Shown here piece by piece: positions 10,802 to 20,420 of a stretch of 64,000 nt of DNA (the first letter of the stretch is position 1; every line of letters begins with the position of its first letter). The notes beneath the pieces were generated by a model. That model was given only the letters and a program-made list of their open reading frames with translations. It was not told where the DNA came from and searched no databases. The stretch is from Synechococcus sp. A18-25c (GTDB taxonomy: Bacteria; Cyanobacteriota; Cyanobacteriia; PCC-6307; Cyanobiaceae), in NCBI RefSeq assembly GCF_014280035.1, contig NZ_CP047957.1:2356001-2420000 (forward strand), written 5' to 3'. The position numbers and the translations under genes are program-made.

Positions 10802-11590
10802 TCAACTGGACGCGGATGTGTAAAAGCGCAGGGCAAACAACCAGAAAGTACGGGCAATCGCAAAGAACATCAGCGCCAGAGCCAAACCCGCCAGCAACAT
10901 CGGCACCGCCGCCTCACCCAGCAACACCTGAGCGGGAACCGTCGTGAGAAAGGCCACCGGCAGCACGAAGGTGAACAACAGGCGCAGGGTCGGCGGATAG
11001 GCACTGAGCGGATAACGACCGGAGGCCAGCAGCGCCCGCAACACCTCAGTGGCATTCCAGGTTTTGACGAACCAAATACTGGTGGCAGCGATCAGAAACC
11101 AGAGCGAATAGAGGATCAGGCCACCGGCTATCAACATCACCAACACGGCGAAAAGGGCAGGCAAGCTGACCACCACACCGGCCTGATGACTGCCCCAGGC
11201 CAAAAGCCCCAGTCCCAGACCGATCTCCGGCAGCCCCGCTGGCGACAACGTGCGCAACGACAACCAGAACTGGCTGTCGATCGGTTTGAGCAGGACGAAA
11301 TCCAAGGTGCCCTCGCGCACATGGGTGACGATCGCCCCGAGGTTGGGACGGAGCCAGGTGGTGGCCATGCCGTCGAACACCGTGTAGAGGCCCTGCACCA
11401 TCAGCGCCTGAGCCCAGCTCCAGCCCCCCAACGTCTGATCGGGGCCATAAAACAGCGAGAGCAGCAGCAGGCTGCCACTGAGGCTCATCGCCATCGCCAG
11501 CAGCTCGATCAACACATTGGCTTGATATTCCAGTTGCACGGCCACGGCCGTGCCCCAGAAGCGTCGCAGGGTTCGCCAGTACCGTCCCAT
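10802..11590 (-). CDS. ABC-2 type transporter permease (DUF990-like), 262 aa
   Basis: Six predicted membrane helices, a cytoplasmic N-terminus (MGRYWRTLRRFWGTAVAVQL) and the motif HVREGTLDFVLLKPIDSQFW are typical of ABC-2 permeases that pair with a second, similar permease and one ATPase. The three genes 13361 to 10802 are contiguous on the minus strand with 1-base overlaps, giving a complete exporter. The substrate is unknown. The gene is last in the operon and ends about 90 bases from the convergent MscS gene. Confidence 0.85.
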   Translation of the reverse strand: MGRYWRTLRRFWGTAVAVQLEYQANVLIELLAMAMSLSGSLLLLSLFYGPDQTLGGWSWAQALMVQGLYTVFDGMATTWLRPNLGAIVTHVREGTLDFVLLKPIDSQFWLSLRTLSPAGLPEIGLGLGLLAWGSHQAGVVVSLPALFAVLVMLIAGGLILYSLWFLIAATSIWFVKTWNATEVLRALLASGRYPLSAYPPTLRLLFTFVLPVAFLTTVPAQVLLGEAAVPMLLAGLALALMFFAIARTFWLFALRFYTSASS

Positions 11591-12387
11591 CAGGCCCCCA
11601 TGGCGCTGTAACGCCGCACGCCAGCCCGCCAGAGCAGCAGCACCATCGGCAACAACAAGGCAATCCAGGCCAATTGAGCCCCAAAGCCCGCCAACAGATC
11701 CACCGGTTGGCCCGCCAGCACGCGGGCCGGGAAATCAATCAGATAGGGGAACGGCGTCCACTCGGCCACGGCCCGAACCGCCGGCGGAAAGGCCGTGAGC
11801 GGTGCCAGCAGCCCAGACAGGAACAGAAAGGGAATGAACTGGAGACGCTCTAGGGCACTGGCCTTCTCACTCCAGAAACAGAGGGCTGCAATCAGGCTCT
11901 GAAACAGGAAGGCGATGGCAAAGGCCATCCAGGTGGCCAACCAGGCCATCAGGAACCCCCCGAACGACGGCAACCAGAAGGCCTGGGGCTGCACCGCAAA
12001 AAACACGGCCGCGATCAGGGCCGCGAAGGGCAGACGCGTGAGCTGCTCGCCGAGGTGGGCCGCCACATAACGCCAGAGCGGATGCAGTGGCTGCAGCAGA
12101 TAGGGCGAGAGCCGGCCGAGCAGTGCGTCTTCCTCGAAGGCGTAGACAACCCACACCACCGAAAATTGGCGCACCAGAAAGGCACTGAGGAAATAGCGAT
12201 CCAGGGCCACACCATCGAGACCAAGACCCGAGCGCGCATCGCTGCCGCTCCAGACGCTGAGCATGACGAACGGCAGCACTCCAGAGAGGGCCCAGAGGGC
12301 GATCTCAGCGCGGTACTCGAGCATGTGGGCGTACTGGGAGCCCAACAGCACCCGGATAATCCGCCGGTTCAAGCCGAAGATCCGCAT
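11590..12387 (-). CDS. ABC-2 type transporter permease, 265 aa
   Basis: This is the second membrane subunit of the transporter, with about six helices and the segment VVYAFEEDALLGRLSPYLLQ, which corresponds to the REG/LLxPL motif of this permease family. The N-terminus MRIFGLNRRIIRVLLGSQYA is amphipathic and cytoplasmic. Its ATG overlaps the last base of the ATPase stop, and its stop shares a base with the next permease start, so the three subunits are probably made in fixed ratio. Likely role: export of a lipid, drug or polymer; substrate not deducible. Confidence 0.85.
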   Translation of the reverse strand: MRIFGLNRRIIRVLLGSQYAHMLEYRAEIALWALSGVLPFVMLSVWSGSDARSGLGLDGVALDRYFLSAFLVRQFSVVWVVYAFEEDALLGRLSPYLLQPLHPLWRYVAAHLGEQLTRLPFAALIAAVFFAVQPQAFWLPSFGGFLMAWLATWMAFAIAFLFQSLIAALCFWSEKASALERLQFIPFLFLSGLLAPLTAFPPAVRAVAEWTPFPYLIDFPARVLAGQPVDLLAGFGAQLAWIALLLPMVLLLWRAGVRRYSAMGA

Positions 12388-13361
12388 CAGACACGCCCCT
12401 GGCGGAACAGACCACCGATCAGTTCTTCGATCGGAGGATCGGTCACGTCCAGATCGCGCACCGCAAAACGATCCAGCAGCTGCGCCACCACGGCAGTGAG
12501 CTGATCGCGGGGCACCAACAGCCGCACGTCACACCCCTCCACCAGCTCCAACCGCCCCAGACCGGCCAAAGCTTCCGGCGCCACAGGCGACTCCAACTCC
12601 AGCCGCACCTCTCGCTCCGGCGCCAGCTGATCCGCCAGAGCCTCGAGCGGACCGTCATGAAACAACCGACCCTGGTGGATCAGCAGCACTCGGGGGCACA
12701 AGGCCGTGATGTCAGCCATGTAATGGCTGGTGAGCAACACCGTTGCCCCCGTCCTGCGGTTGTATTCCGCCAGGAACTGGCGCACCCGTGCCTGAGCATT
12801 CACGTCCAACCCCAGAGTCGGTTCATCCAGGAACAACACATCCGGCTCGTGCAGTAGCGCCGCCAAAAGTTCGGCTTTCATCCGCTGGCCCAGGGAAAGC
12901 TTGCGCACCGGCCGGGTGAGCTCCTCCCCCAGCTCCAGCAGATCAGCCAGCTCCTTGATCCGCCTCCGGGCCACACCATCGGAGATGCCATACACCGCCG
13001 CGTTCACCCGCAGCGAATCCATGGGCGGCAGGTCCCAGAGCAGCTGCTGTTTCTGGCCCATCACCAAAGTGATCCGGCGCAGGAACTCCGCCTGACGCCG
13101 CTGGGGCCGGTGCCCCGCCACCTGCACCTCGCCAGCGCTGGGGTGGATCAAGCCGCAGAGCATCTTCAAGGTGGTGGTCTTGCCGGCGCCATTAGCGCCA
13201 AGAAAGCCCACCATCTCCCCCGGCTCAATCGCAAACGACACATCCTGCACCGCCGTCACATCCCGAGTGCGCCGGCGAATGAAATGGCGCAATGTGCCGG
13301 CCAGCCCAGGCTGCTTCTCGGCAACCCGGTAGGTCTTGCTCAGCCCCTCAACCTGTATCAC
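12387..13361 (-). CDS. ABC transporter ATP-binding protein, 324 aa
   Basis: Walker A GANGAGKTT, signature LSLGQRM, Walker B VLFLDEPTLGLD and the switch histidine (LLTSHYM) are all present. An N-terminal extension with TLRHFIRRRTRDVTAVQDVS is typical for ATPases of ABC-2 exporters such as the NatA/DrrA-like group. The roughly 80 residues after the nucleotide-binding core form a C-terminal regulatory domain. It overlaps the following permease by one base, and valS lies immediately upstream on the same strand (4 bases between), so readthrough from valS is likely. Confidence 0.9.
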   Translation of the reverse strand: MIQVEGLSKTYRVAEKQPGLAGTLRHFIRRRTRDVTAVQDVSFAIEPGEMVGFLGANGAGKTTTLKMLCGLIHPSAGEVQVAGHRPQRRQAEFLRRITLVMGQKQQLLWDLPPMDSLRVNAAVYGISDGVARRRIKELADLLELGEELTRPVRKLSLGQRMKAELLAALLHEPDVLFLDEPTLGLDVNAQARVRQFLAEYNRRTGATVLLTSHYMADITALCPRVLLIHQGRLFHDGPLEALADQLAPEREVRLELESPVAPEALAGLGRLELVEGCDVRLLVPRDQLTAVVAQLLDRFAVRDLDVTDPPIEELIGGLFRQGRV

Positions 13362-13365
13362 TGCT

Positions 13366-16119
13366 TCAGCTCAGATCCGCCAGGCGCTTGCGCGCCAGAT
13401 CCGCCTGAGCCTGCTTCTCTGCCAGGTTGGCCTTGCATTCCGCCACCACCTCCGGGGGTGCCTTGTCGGCGAAGTTGGGATTGCCCAGCCGGCCCGCCAG
13501 GCCCTTGATTTCCTTCTCGGCCTTGGCAATGTCTTTTTCCAGGCGGCCCTTGAGCGCATCGAGATCGACGAGGCCTTCGATCGGCAGCAGCACCTGCAGC
13601 TCACCGCTCACCCCCGCCAGGGCCTTGGCCACCGGAGCCGCATCAGCTTCCGCCGGCGCCATCACCGCCACCGACTCCGCCCGAGTCAAGGCCGTGATGT
13701 CGGCCGTGGCCTGGTTGAGCACAGCTGCCAGCTCGCCGCGGCCGGTGACAAAGCGCACTGGCACCGATTGCGAGGGCTTCAGGCCCGCCACCGCGCGCAG
13801 GTTGCGCACCACACGGATGGCACCGATCAGCTCAGTAAAGGAGGCTTCCAACGCATCATCCAGAGCGCTCTCATCCAGTGCCGGCCAGGGCTGCAGGGCG
13901 AGGAAAGTGGTCTCCGGCTCGTTAGTGACGCTGTGCCAGAGCTCTTCTGTGAGGTGGGGCATCAACGGGTGCAGCATCAGATGCATCTGGCTAATCACCT
14001 TTGCCAGCACCTGCTTGGCCACCCGCTGATCAGCCAGGGCCTCCGCTGAAGGGTTCTCACCGGGATTAAGCCGGCGCTTGCTCAACTCCAAATACCAATC
14101 GCAAACGTCGTTCCAGGCGAACTCGTAAAGCCCCTTGGCCGCCTCACCCAGGCCAAAGTTGCTGTAGCGCTCGGCCGTTTCCCGGGTCACCCGGGCCAGG
14201 CGGGAGAGGATCCAGCGGTCCGCCAGCTGCAGGGCAGCGGGATCGGGGTCACCGAGTTGGCCCGGCGTTTCACCGCCCAGGTTCATCAGGGCGAAACGGG
14301 TGGCGTTCCAGAGCTTGTTGGCGAAGTTGCGCGAGGCCTCCACCGTGGCGGAAGTGTCCTTCTTGCGGTCGTAGTCCAGGCGGATGTCCTGACCCGCACC
14401 GGCCACCTCCCGCACCAACGCAAAACGCAGGGCATCGGTGCCGTAACGGTCGATCAGCAGCAGCGGATCGATGCCGTTGCCGGCGCTCTTGCTCATCTTG
14501 CGGTTCTGCTCATCCCGCACCAGGCCGTGAATGTAGACGTCCTGGAAGGGCATCTCGCCGGTGAAGGCGCCGGCCATCATCGTCATCCGGGCCACCCAGA
14601 AAAAGATGATGTCGAAGCCCGTCACCAGGGTGCTGGTGGGGTACCAGCGCTGCAAGTCAGCGCTATCTGCATTCGGCCAACCCAGGGTGGAGAAGGGCCA
14701 GAGGCCGCTGGAGAACCAGGTGTCGAGCACGTCTTCGTCCTGCTCGATCTCCGCCGCCGCGCCGTACTCCGCCTTGGCCTTCTCCAGGGCTTCGGCTTCG
14801 TCGCGGGCCACCACATAGGGCGTGGTGTCGGTGTACTTGCCGCCGGTCTCGCTGATCACGAACCAGGCGGGGATGCGATGGCCCCACCAGAGCTGACGGC
14901 TGATGCACCAGTCGCGGATGTCGGTGAGCCAATCGCGGTAGACCTTTTCCCAGCGCTCCGGGATGAAGCGGGGATCCTTCTTCTCCAGAGCCTCGCGGCA
15001 GCGAGCCGCCAAAGGCTCGGTTTTGACAAACCACTGGGTGGAGAGCAGCGGCTCCACCGGCACCTTGCCGCGGTCGGAATAGGGAACGCTGTGGCGGTAG
15101 TCCTCCACCTTCACCAGCAGCCCCAGCTCCTCCAGGCCTGCCACCACGGCCTTGCGGGCCTCGAAGCGATCCAGCCCCTCGAACTGACCGGCCTCATTAT
15201 TCATTGTGCCGTTCTTGCACATCACCGTGATCTGGGGCAGACCGTGGCGCTGGCCGATGGCGAAGTCGTTGGGGTCGTGGGCCGGCGTCACCTTGACGCA
15301 GCCGGTGCCGAAGTCCTTCTCCACGTGGTCGTCGGCCACGATCGGAATCTCCCGCCCCACGAACGGCAGCGTGAGGGTCTGGCCCACCAGGTGGGCGTAG
15401 CGCTCGTCGGTGGGATTCACCGCCACCGCCGTATCGCCCAGCATCGTTTCGGGCCGGGTGGTGGCCACCTCCAGGTGACCGTCGCCGCTGCTGAGCGGAT
15501 AGCGGAAATGCCAGAGGTGGCCATCCACCTCCTTCATCTCCACCTCCAGATCGCTGACCGCCGAACCGGAGGCGGGGCACCAGTTCACCAGGTATTCCCC
15601 GCGGTAGATCAGCCCCTGCTCATGCAGACGCACGAAGGCTTCCTTCACCGCCTCACTCAGGCCCTCATCGAGGGTGAAGCGCTGTCGCTTCCAATCCACG
15701 GAATAACCCAGGCGCCGCAGCTGGCCCACGATCCGGCCCCCGCTTTCGGCCTTCCACTGCCAGGCCCGCTCCAGGAAGGCTTCGCGGCCAAGGTCGTAGC
15801 GGGTCTTGCCCTCCTGCTTGAGCTGCTTCTCGAGAATCGTCTGCACCGCGATCGAAGCGTGGTCGGTGCCGGGCAGACAGAGCACGTTCTTTCCCGCTAA
15901 GCGCTGGTAGCGCACGATCGTGTCGATCAGGGCCGTATTGAAGGCATGGCCCATGTGCAGGCTGCCGGTCACGTTCGGCGGCGGGATCACCACCGAGAAC
16001 GGTTCACCGGGGGCCTTCGGGTCGGGATGGAACGCTCCCAGGTCCTCCCAGGCCTGCTGCCAGCGGGCCTCCGTGCCAACCGGGTCGTAGGTCTTGGCCA
16101 GTTCGGGCACGGGAGGCAT
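13366..16119 (-). CDS. valS: Valyl-tRNA synthetase, 917 aa
   Basis: A class I aminoacyl-tRNA synthetase that charges tRNA-Val. It shows the HIGH-type motif in [16 protein letters not shown], the KMSKS motif in [11 protein letters not shown], the editing domain ([19 protein letters not shown]), the tryptophan-rich active site ([15 protein letters not shown]) and the C-terminal coiled-coil arm (about residues 850-917, [19 protein letters not shown]). The frame is open upstream to 16194, but the ATG at 16119 ([15 protein letters not shown]) matches the family start. The ABC exporter genes follow with 4 bases between. Confidence 0.97.
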   Translation of the reverse strand: MPPVPELAKTYDPVGTEARWQQAWEDLGAFHPDPKAPGEPFSVVIPPPNVTGSLHMGHAFNTALIDTIVRYQRLAGKNVLCLPGTDHASIAVQTILEKQLKQEGKTRYDLGREAFLERAWQWKAESGGRIVGQLRRLGYSVDWKRQRFTLDEGLSEAVKEAFVRLHEQGLIYRGEYLVNWCPASGSAVSDLEVEMKEVDGHLWHFRYPLSSGDGHLEVATTRPETMLGDTAVAVNPTDERYAHLVGQTLTLPFVGREIPIVADDHVEKDFGTGCVKVTPAHDPNDFAIGQRHGLPQITVMCKNGTMNNEAGQFEGLDRFEARKAVVAGLEELGLLVKVEDYRHSVPYSDRGKVPVEPLLSTQWFVKTEPLAARCREALEKKDPRFIPERWEKVYRDWLTDIRDWCISRQLWWGHRIPAWFVISETGGKYTDTTPYVVARDEAEALEKAKAEYGAAAEIEQDEDVLDTWFSSGLWPFSTLGWPNADSADLQRWYPTSTLVTGFDIIFFWVARMTMMAGAFTGEMPFQDVYIHGLVRDEQNRKMSKSAGNGIDPLLLIDRYGTDALRFALVREVAGAGQDIRLDYDRKKDTSATVEASRNFANKLWNATRFALMNLGGETPGQLGDPDPAALQLADRWILSRLARVTRETAERYSNFGLGEAAKGLYEFAWNDVCDWYLELSKRRLNPGENPSAEALADQRVAKQVLAKVISQMHLMLHPLMPHLTEELWHSVTNEPETTFLALQPWPALDESALDDALEASFTELIGAIRVVRNLRAVAGLKPSQSVPVRFVTGRGELAAVLNQATADITALTRAESVAVMAPAEADAAPVAKALAGVSGELQVLLPIEGLVDLDALKGRLEKDIAKAEKEIKGLAGRLGNPNFADKAPPEVVAECKANLAEKQAQADLARKRLADLS

Positions 16120-16437
16120 GCGCACACAGCCGCCCATGCTCGCAAAGGGGCGGAAGAGCGCACAACAACGAGGCACCAACCTCAATCCCCACAATCAACG
16201 CACTCACAAACACCGACTGGTGATTGATGGCATCGGCGTTGGTCGTCTGCTGAAGCGCCTGCTTCGTGACTGCAGTTTTCGGAAGTCGCGATGACCGGTG
16301 CTGCTGTGTTCCGCAAGATGCATTAGCGACAGCACATCCCGCCAACACAACGCCGAACTGGACAGTGGATTTGTTGCATCGATCAACTCACACCAACAAA
16401 AAGAAATCACAATGTCTGCAAAGACGATCTCTGTCGC
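16120..16437. other. Intergenic region between divergent valS and lipoprotein copy 2
   Basis: This 318-base spacer separates the divergent valS and lipoprotein/MscS genes and must hold both promoters. I see no convincing -10/-35 pair. A short ATG frame at 16412 stops after nine codons just over the TTG start of the lipoprotein gene; it could be a leader or chance. Open frames on either strand here look like shadows. Confidence 0.4.
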
Positions 16438-17667
16438 TTGATCCGAAAGCTCGCTGTCAGCCTGCTGATCACGTCGTGGCTTCTCACAAGCTGCGGGCGC
16501 ATTGGCAGCGAGATGCCGGTGTTGCTTTATCTAGCCATCGCAATCGACAAGGACGCCAACATCGAGACCAGCACGCAGGCTGACTTCCGCAGAAGAGTCG
16601 AGCTCATTGCTGACGACTACCGCAAGATTCATCCGCATGTTCAATTGCAATTTGAGCTGTACGAGCACAGCAAGCTCCTCAGAGAGCTCAAACGTCGCGA
16701 TGCCTCAGACCTGGGACCGGATCTGATCATCACCGACACACTGCAAGCCCATCAACTGTTCGCAGCTGGGCTCACAGATGCCGTTCCGTTGTCTGAAGCC
16801 AAACGTCTCGACACCGAAACCTCACTCTGGGAACGGGTGATGCTCAGCAATGGAGAGATCGTGGCGCAACCGATCGTGATTTTTCCCCAAATCGCCTGCT
16901 TCAACAAAACCGCCATCAACACTGCACCCGCCACGTTGAGCGCTTTGCAGCAATTAGGAATGGCCGGTGCGCGCGTCGGGCTGCCGGTGACCTTCACCGA
17001 ATTGCTTTGGACCGCAGGCAGCCTTGGTGCCTTATCAAGCCTGGCGCGTGCCGGAGACGGAGACACCCTTTCCACGCAAAACATCCAATCGATCCAGAAC
17101 TGGATCCAATGGCTGGAAAATGCCAGTGCGCAAAACAACATCACCTTCTTCAAAGATCAGGGCCAACTGGAAAAGCTGCTGAAAGAAGAGGAGCTGGACT
17201 GGGTGACCTGCAATGCCAACAGCCTCCCCCGACTTCGAGAAGTTTTAGGCGACAAGCTCGCCGTGTCTGCACTACCCGAGGGTCCAAGCGGTGCAGCAAG
17301 CCCGGTGAACGATGTGAGGGTGCTCGCACTGGGCTCCAACTCAAGCCCCCGGCAACGTGCCGTTGCCATCAACCTGACTTACTACATCACCAACGCCATG
17401 ATCCAGCGCAATCTCTCTCTGCGCTCCTTGGCATTTCTTCCCGTCAATCCAAACGTCGACGTCACCGACTCAACCTCCACCACCCTGACAACACTCGCGG
17501 CTTCTAAAAAAGCAGCCACGCAGCATGAAGAGGATCTTGCCGGCCTCGTCCACCAAGTCGATCTGTCCAGCCAGATCAATCCAACCCTGATCCCCTTGAT
17601 CTTCGGCGACTCCACGCCGCAATCGAGCGCCGATGCCCTGATTCAGAGCCTGCAACGCCGACCATGA
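16438..17667 (+). CDS. Extracellular solute-binding-like lipoprotein coupled to an MscS channel (copy 2), 409 aa
   Basis: A TTG start gives an n-region (IRK), a hydrophobic core and a lipobox LTSC with Cys at residue 19. The body is paralogous to the protein at 6950: both have LGPDL(V/I)I(S/T)D, the L-x-D-x-VPL stretch, a P-x-GP-x-G-x-A-(T/S)-PV segment, an NSS-x-RQRA motif and a C-terminal PVNP. As in copy 1, the stop overlaps the ATG of an MscS channel (ATGA at 17664) and no ABC permease is near. I infer a sensor or substrate-presenting partner of the channel. The TTG start is the only one that retains the signal sequence. Confidence 0.72.
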   Translation: MIRKLAVSLLITSWLLTSCGRIGSEMPVLLYLAIAIDKDANIETSTQADFRRRVELIADDYRKIHPHVQLQFELYEHSKLLRELKRRDASDLGPDLIITDTLQAHQLFAAGLTDAVPLSEAKRLDTETSLWERVMLSNGEIVAQPIVIFPQIACFNKTAINTAPATLSALQQLGMAGARVGLPVTFTELLWTAGSLGALSSLARAGDGDTLSTQNIQSIQNWIQWLENASAQNNITFFKDQGQLEKLLKEEELDWVTCNANSLPRLREVLGDKLAVSALPEGPSGAASPVNDVRVLALGSNSSPRQRAVAINLTYYITNAMIQRNLSLRSLAFLPVNPNVDVTDSTSTTLTTLAASKKAATQHEEDLAGLVHQVDLSSQINPTLIPLIFGDSTPQSSADALIQSLQRRP

Positions 17668-18932
17668 ACGAACTGCTCTGGGAAATCGTCGGGTGGTTCG
17701 GCTATTTACAGCGAGGTGCTGTGATCAGCCAAGTCCTGCTCATCGCAGGCATCAGCGTGGCCTGGCGCCTTACCGCCCATCAACGATGGCGAGTCAAAGC
17801 ACATCGCTCGCTTCGCTTGATGGTGGGTCCGGTGGCCGTCTTGCTCACGGCATGGCTGATTGGAGCAGGTGGCGGCAAAACCGGATTGATCAGCTATGCC
17901 GGTTTCTGCTGGCTGGGCTGGAATCTACTGAGCCTGCTCAGAAAGGGATTGCAGCGATTTATCCCTACCGAACAAGTGCGTTCGCTGGAAAGCCGTTTAC
18001 TCAGGCCTCTTTATCTTGTCGTCGCTGGCCTCAATCTGGTCAGTCAATTCGATAACCCTGCCGATCTCGGCGTCATCAAACTTGGCAACTTATTCGGCGT
18101 TGCAATCAACTTAAACACGTTAGTCCTATCTTTGTTGGTGACTTACTTGCTCTTAGTTGCCAACAAACCGCCCGCTGCTGGTCTGGCCTGGTTGCTCAAA
18201 CAACTACTCGGTTATACAGAAAATAGCCGCAAAGCCGTCGAACTTATCATCCGCTACATGCTTGTGGGCATCGGTGCTTTAGCCGTGAGTTTTCAAATCG
18301 GATTGAACAGCACGGCTCTACTCACGATCGCCGGAGGGTTGTCCGTAGGCCTTGGCTTTGGCGTGAAAGAAGTATTCTCGAACTTCATCAGCGGAATCTG
18401 GCTGCTGTTCGAAGGATCCGTACGACCTGGAGAGATTCTTGTAGTCGATGGAGACCTTTGCGAGGTCCGCAAATTGGGCTTGCGCGCCACCTTGCTTTGG
18501 CGGGGAAAAGACAATGCCGAACTGCTGATTCCCAATCAGCAGTTCTTCACCGATCAAGCCACCAGTTACACCGCCACCGACCGCATGCGGCGGAGCCAAA
18601 TCAGAGTGGGCGCGGCTTACCACCACGACCCTGAAAAGGTGATCGCCATCTTGGAACAATCGGCTCTCGGCATCACAAAGCTGCTGGACTACCCAAAACC
18701 CATGGCACGCCTCGTGAACTACGGGGAGTCCGCCATCGAATACTCCCTGAGCTTCTGGATGGAAGACCCCATGAGCAATGCGGGGATCAAAAGCGATCTC
18801 AATCGTGCGATCTGGGCAGCATTCCAACGCGAACAGATTGAGATCCCACTCCCGCAGCGCGTGGACTACATCCGAGAATGGCCACCTGGAGATCCTGCTG
18901 ATCAACAGATGGACGATCAGCACGCGAGCTAA
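17664..18932 (+). CDS. MscS-family mechanosensitive channel (partner of lipoprotein copy 2), 422 aa
   Basis: The pore and beta domain are nearly superimposable on the channel at 8218: LLTIAGGLSVGLGFGVKEVF, then IWLLFEGSVRPGEIL and LGLRATLLWRGKDNAELLIP. About five to six membrane helices precede it. The C-terminal domain AAYHHDPEKVIAILEQSA ends in a PQRVDYIREWPP tail resembling the copy 1 tail. It overlaps the lipoprotein gene by 4 bases. Unlike the first locus, no further MscS gene follows; a convergent oxygenase gene ends 18 bases downstream. Confidence 0.9.
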   Translation: MNELLWEIVGWFGYLQRGAVISQVLLIAGISVAWRLTAHQRWRVKAHRSLRLMVGPVAVLLTAWLIGAGGGKTGLISYAGFCWLGWNLLSLLRKGLQRFIPTEQVRSLESRLLRPLYLVVAGLNLVSQFDNPADLGVIKLGNLFGVAINLNTLVLSLLVTYLLLVANKPPAAGLAWLLKQLLGYTENSRKAVELIIRYMLVGIGALAVSFQIGLNSTALLTIAGGLSVGLGFGVKEVFSNFISGIWLLFEGSVRPGEILVVDGDLCEVRKLGLRATLLWRGKDNAELLIPNQQFFTDQATSYTATDRMRRSQIRVGAAYHHDPEKVIAILEQSALGITKLLDYPKPMARLVNYGESAIEYSLSFWMEDPMSNAGIKSDLNRAIWAAFQREQIEIPLPQRVDYIREWPPGDPADQQMDDQHAS

Positions 18933-18950
18933 ACGAACGCAAAACAGAAT

Positions 18951-19595
18951 TCAGGTGTGCGAGAGCCGCTGAAGGTATCCCTCACGCGTGCCAGCATTGA
19001 TCCAGCCCGTCGCGATGGTTTTGCTGAATTGGTGGTTCACACGACCACGATGAATATGGCTAGGTCCGGCGGGGAAAATCACTAATTTCCCGCGCTCAGC
19101 CTCTTCATGGTGCTGCTGCCAGTGAAACTCGGTACCGGCTTCTTCTACGGAGTTGCAATACAAAATCCAAGCCAGCACGCGATGCACAGGCTCCGTTGCT
19201 TCATCACTGATGGTCCAATCGCAATGCCATTGGCGAAAGCCCTCCCCGGGGGCGTAACGCTGGAGGTTGAAGATCGGCAGCACAAATAAGTCCCGGTCGG
19301 GACACACCTCGCGAAACAAAGGGCGCTCCTGCAGATAACGCTCCAGCCCAGCCGAGATGCCACGCATGATCACCTCAGAAAGAGCACAGGCTTCCGGATC
19401 ACTGCGGTCGATCGCTACGAGACTGATATCCGTGCTGACTTTGGCGGGCTCCTGGTCGTCGGCAGAGCCAAAGGCAATGCCAGGACGCTGGAGATCCTGG
19501 CGACGATCAAAAAACGCCATCACGCCATCGGCCACGGAGGCATAACCAGCATTGCTGTAGCGCCCGATCAAATTGGAACCATCCATCTCAGACAT
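18951..19595 (-). CDS. 2OG-Fe(II) dioxygenase superfamily protein, 214 aa
   Basis: The metal-binding triad is visible: H124-x-D126 in RQWHCDW and a distal histidine in PSHIHRGRV (180 or 182), followed by a basic residue (SKTIATGW) for 2-oxoglutarate binding. The layout resembles prolyl 4-hydroxylase-like oxygenases, where EEAGTEFHW corresponds to the GG-x-(L/T)-x-F strand. Such enzymes hydroxylate amino acids, peptides or small molecules; the substrate here is unknown. A small hypothetical gene lies 5 bases upstream (19601-20056) on the same strand, so the two probably form an operon. Confidence 0.8.
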   Translation of the reverse strand: MSEMDGSNLIGRYSNAGYASVADGVMAFFDRRQDLQRPGIAFGSADDQEPAKVSTDISLVAIDRSDPEACALSEVIMRGISAGLERYLQERPLFREVCPDRDLFVLPIFNLQRYAPGEGFRQWHCDWTISDEATEPVHRVLAWILYCNSVEEAGTEFHWQQHHEEAERGKLVIFPAGPSHIHRGRVNHQFSKTIATGWINAGTREGYLQRLSHT

Positions 19596-19600
19596 CGGTT

Positions 19601-20056
19601 TCAGGCTTCAGTCGAACTCCAAGGAATCGCGATCACCCCCTCCAGCTGTTGCCAGCGAGTGCGCTCCACCACGCGTCCACTCAAGCCCACCCGCTCCAGT
19701 GCCTTGGCCACCTGATCAGAGCTGAGCACGGAAGCATCCTGGGGCGCCTGCGACAGCACCAACACCTGCTGCTCAGCAGGATCCGCCAGCACCTGAAGCT
19801 CGAGATCTCCGAATTCGCGCTCAAAGAACACGCGCCTCAAGCGAGACCTCAGGGGGTCACCCAGCGCCTTGGCAAACCTCTCCAGGCTGTCGCGTTCGCC
19901 AGACAAACCGCAATTGAGCGCCAGCCAGATCAGCAATTTCGCCCAGCTATCGACCGTCCAAAGCGGTTGGAAACTCTCCCGATGCTGACGGATCAGCTCT
20001 ATGAGAGCGAAATCAACCAACGTGCCCTGCAGCTGATCGGGATCGGGATGGCTCAT
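19601..20056 (-). CDS. Conserved hypothetical protein, 151 aa
   Basis: A soluble protein with a helical first half (LVDFALIELIRQHRESFQPL, WAKLLIWLALNCGLSGERDS) and an alpha/beta second half (DLELQVLADPAEQQVLVL). No signal peptide, membrane segment or recognisable catalytic motif. It is 5 bases upstream of the 2OG-Fe(II) oxygenase gene on the same strand and divergent from the 20125 gene. I do not recognise the family; co-transcription with the oxygenase suggests a linked role. Confidence 0.65.
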   Translation of the reverse strand: MSHPDPDQLQGTLVDFALIELIRQHRESFQPLWTVDSWAKLLIWLALNCGLSGERDSLERFAKALGDPLRSRLRRVFFEREFGDLELQVLADPAEQQVLVLSQAPQDASVLSSDQVAKALERVGLSGRVVERTRWQQLEGVIAIPWSSTEA

Positions 20057-20124
20057 GCTGATCCTTGCTTGAAGACATCCTCACCCCTGGGGGGCAGACT
20101 GTTGCTGCGCTTGTTCGCCTGACC

Positions 20125-20382
20125 ATGACCCTGGATCTCAACGATCCCGAACTCGAGTTCTCCGATCTGGTGTACGCCTATCAGAGCTGGGTGATGGCGA
20201 TCATCAACGACGAGAAGCTCGAGGGCGAGGACATTCTTCTCACCGATGAGATCGCTGAAGACGCTCTCAATGCAATGCGCTTCCTTCCCGGGGAGGTCAC
20301 AAGCGCCATCGAAACCTCACTCGCACGCGTTTACGACGTGGATGCTGATGAGCTGGCTGCTTTGCTCTTCCCCGAAGACTGA
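20125..20382 (+). CDS. Small acidic conserved hypothetical protein, 85 aa
   Basis: From the ATG at 20125 the protein reads MTLDLNDPELEFSDLVYAYQ and continues as a strongly acidic, helical chain ending ADELAALLFPED. No cysteine pairs, membrane segments or catalytic motifs are visible. The frame is open upstream to 20065, but those residues are of different composition. It resembles small cyanobacterial acidic proteins of unknown function. Divergent from 19601 and 38 bases before the SDR gene. Confidence 0.7.
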   Translation: MTLDLNDPELEFSDLVYAYQSWVMAIINDEKLEGEDILLTDEIAEDALNAMRFLPGEVTSAIETSLARVYDVDADELAALLFPED

Positions 20383-20420
20383 GCTCACGCGCGAAACTGC
20401 ACACGAGCTGCCATCGCCGC

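Noticed and set aside
14257-15900. Long plus-strand frame of 547 codons opposite valS
   Set aside because: It is antisense to a gene with all ValRS motifs; the frame is a by-product of GC-rich codon bias and shows His/Gly/Ala-rich composition without domains.
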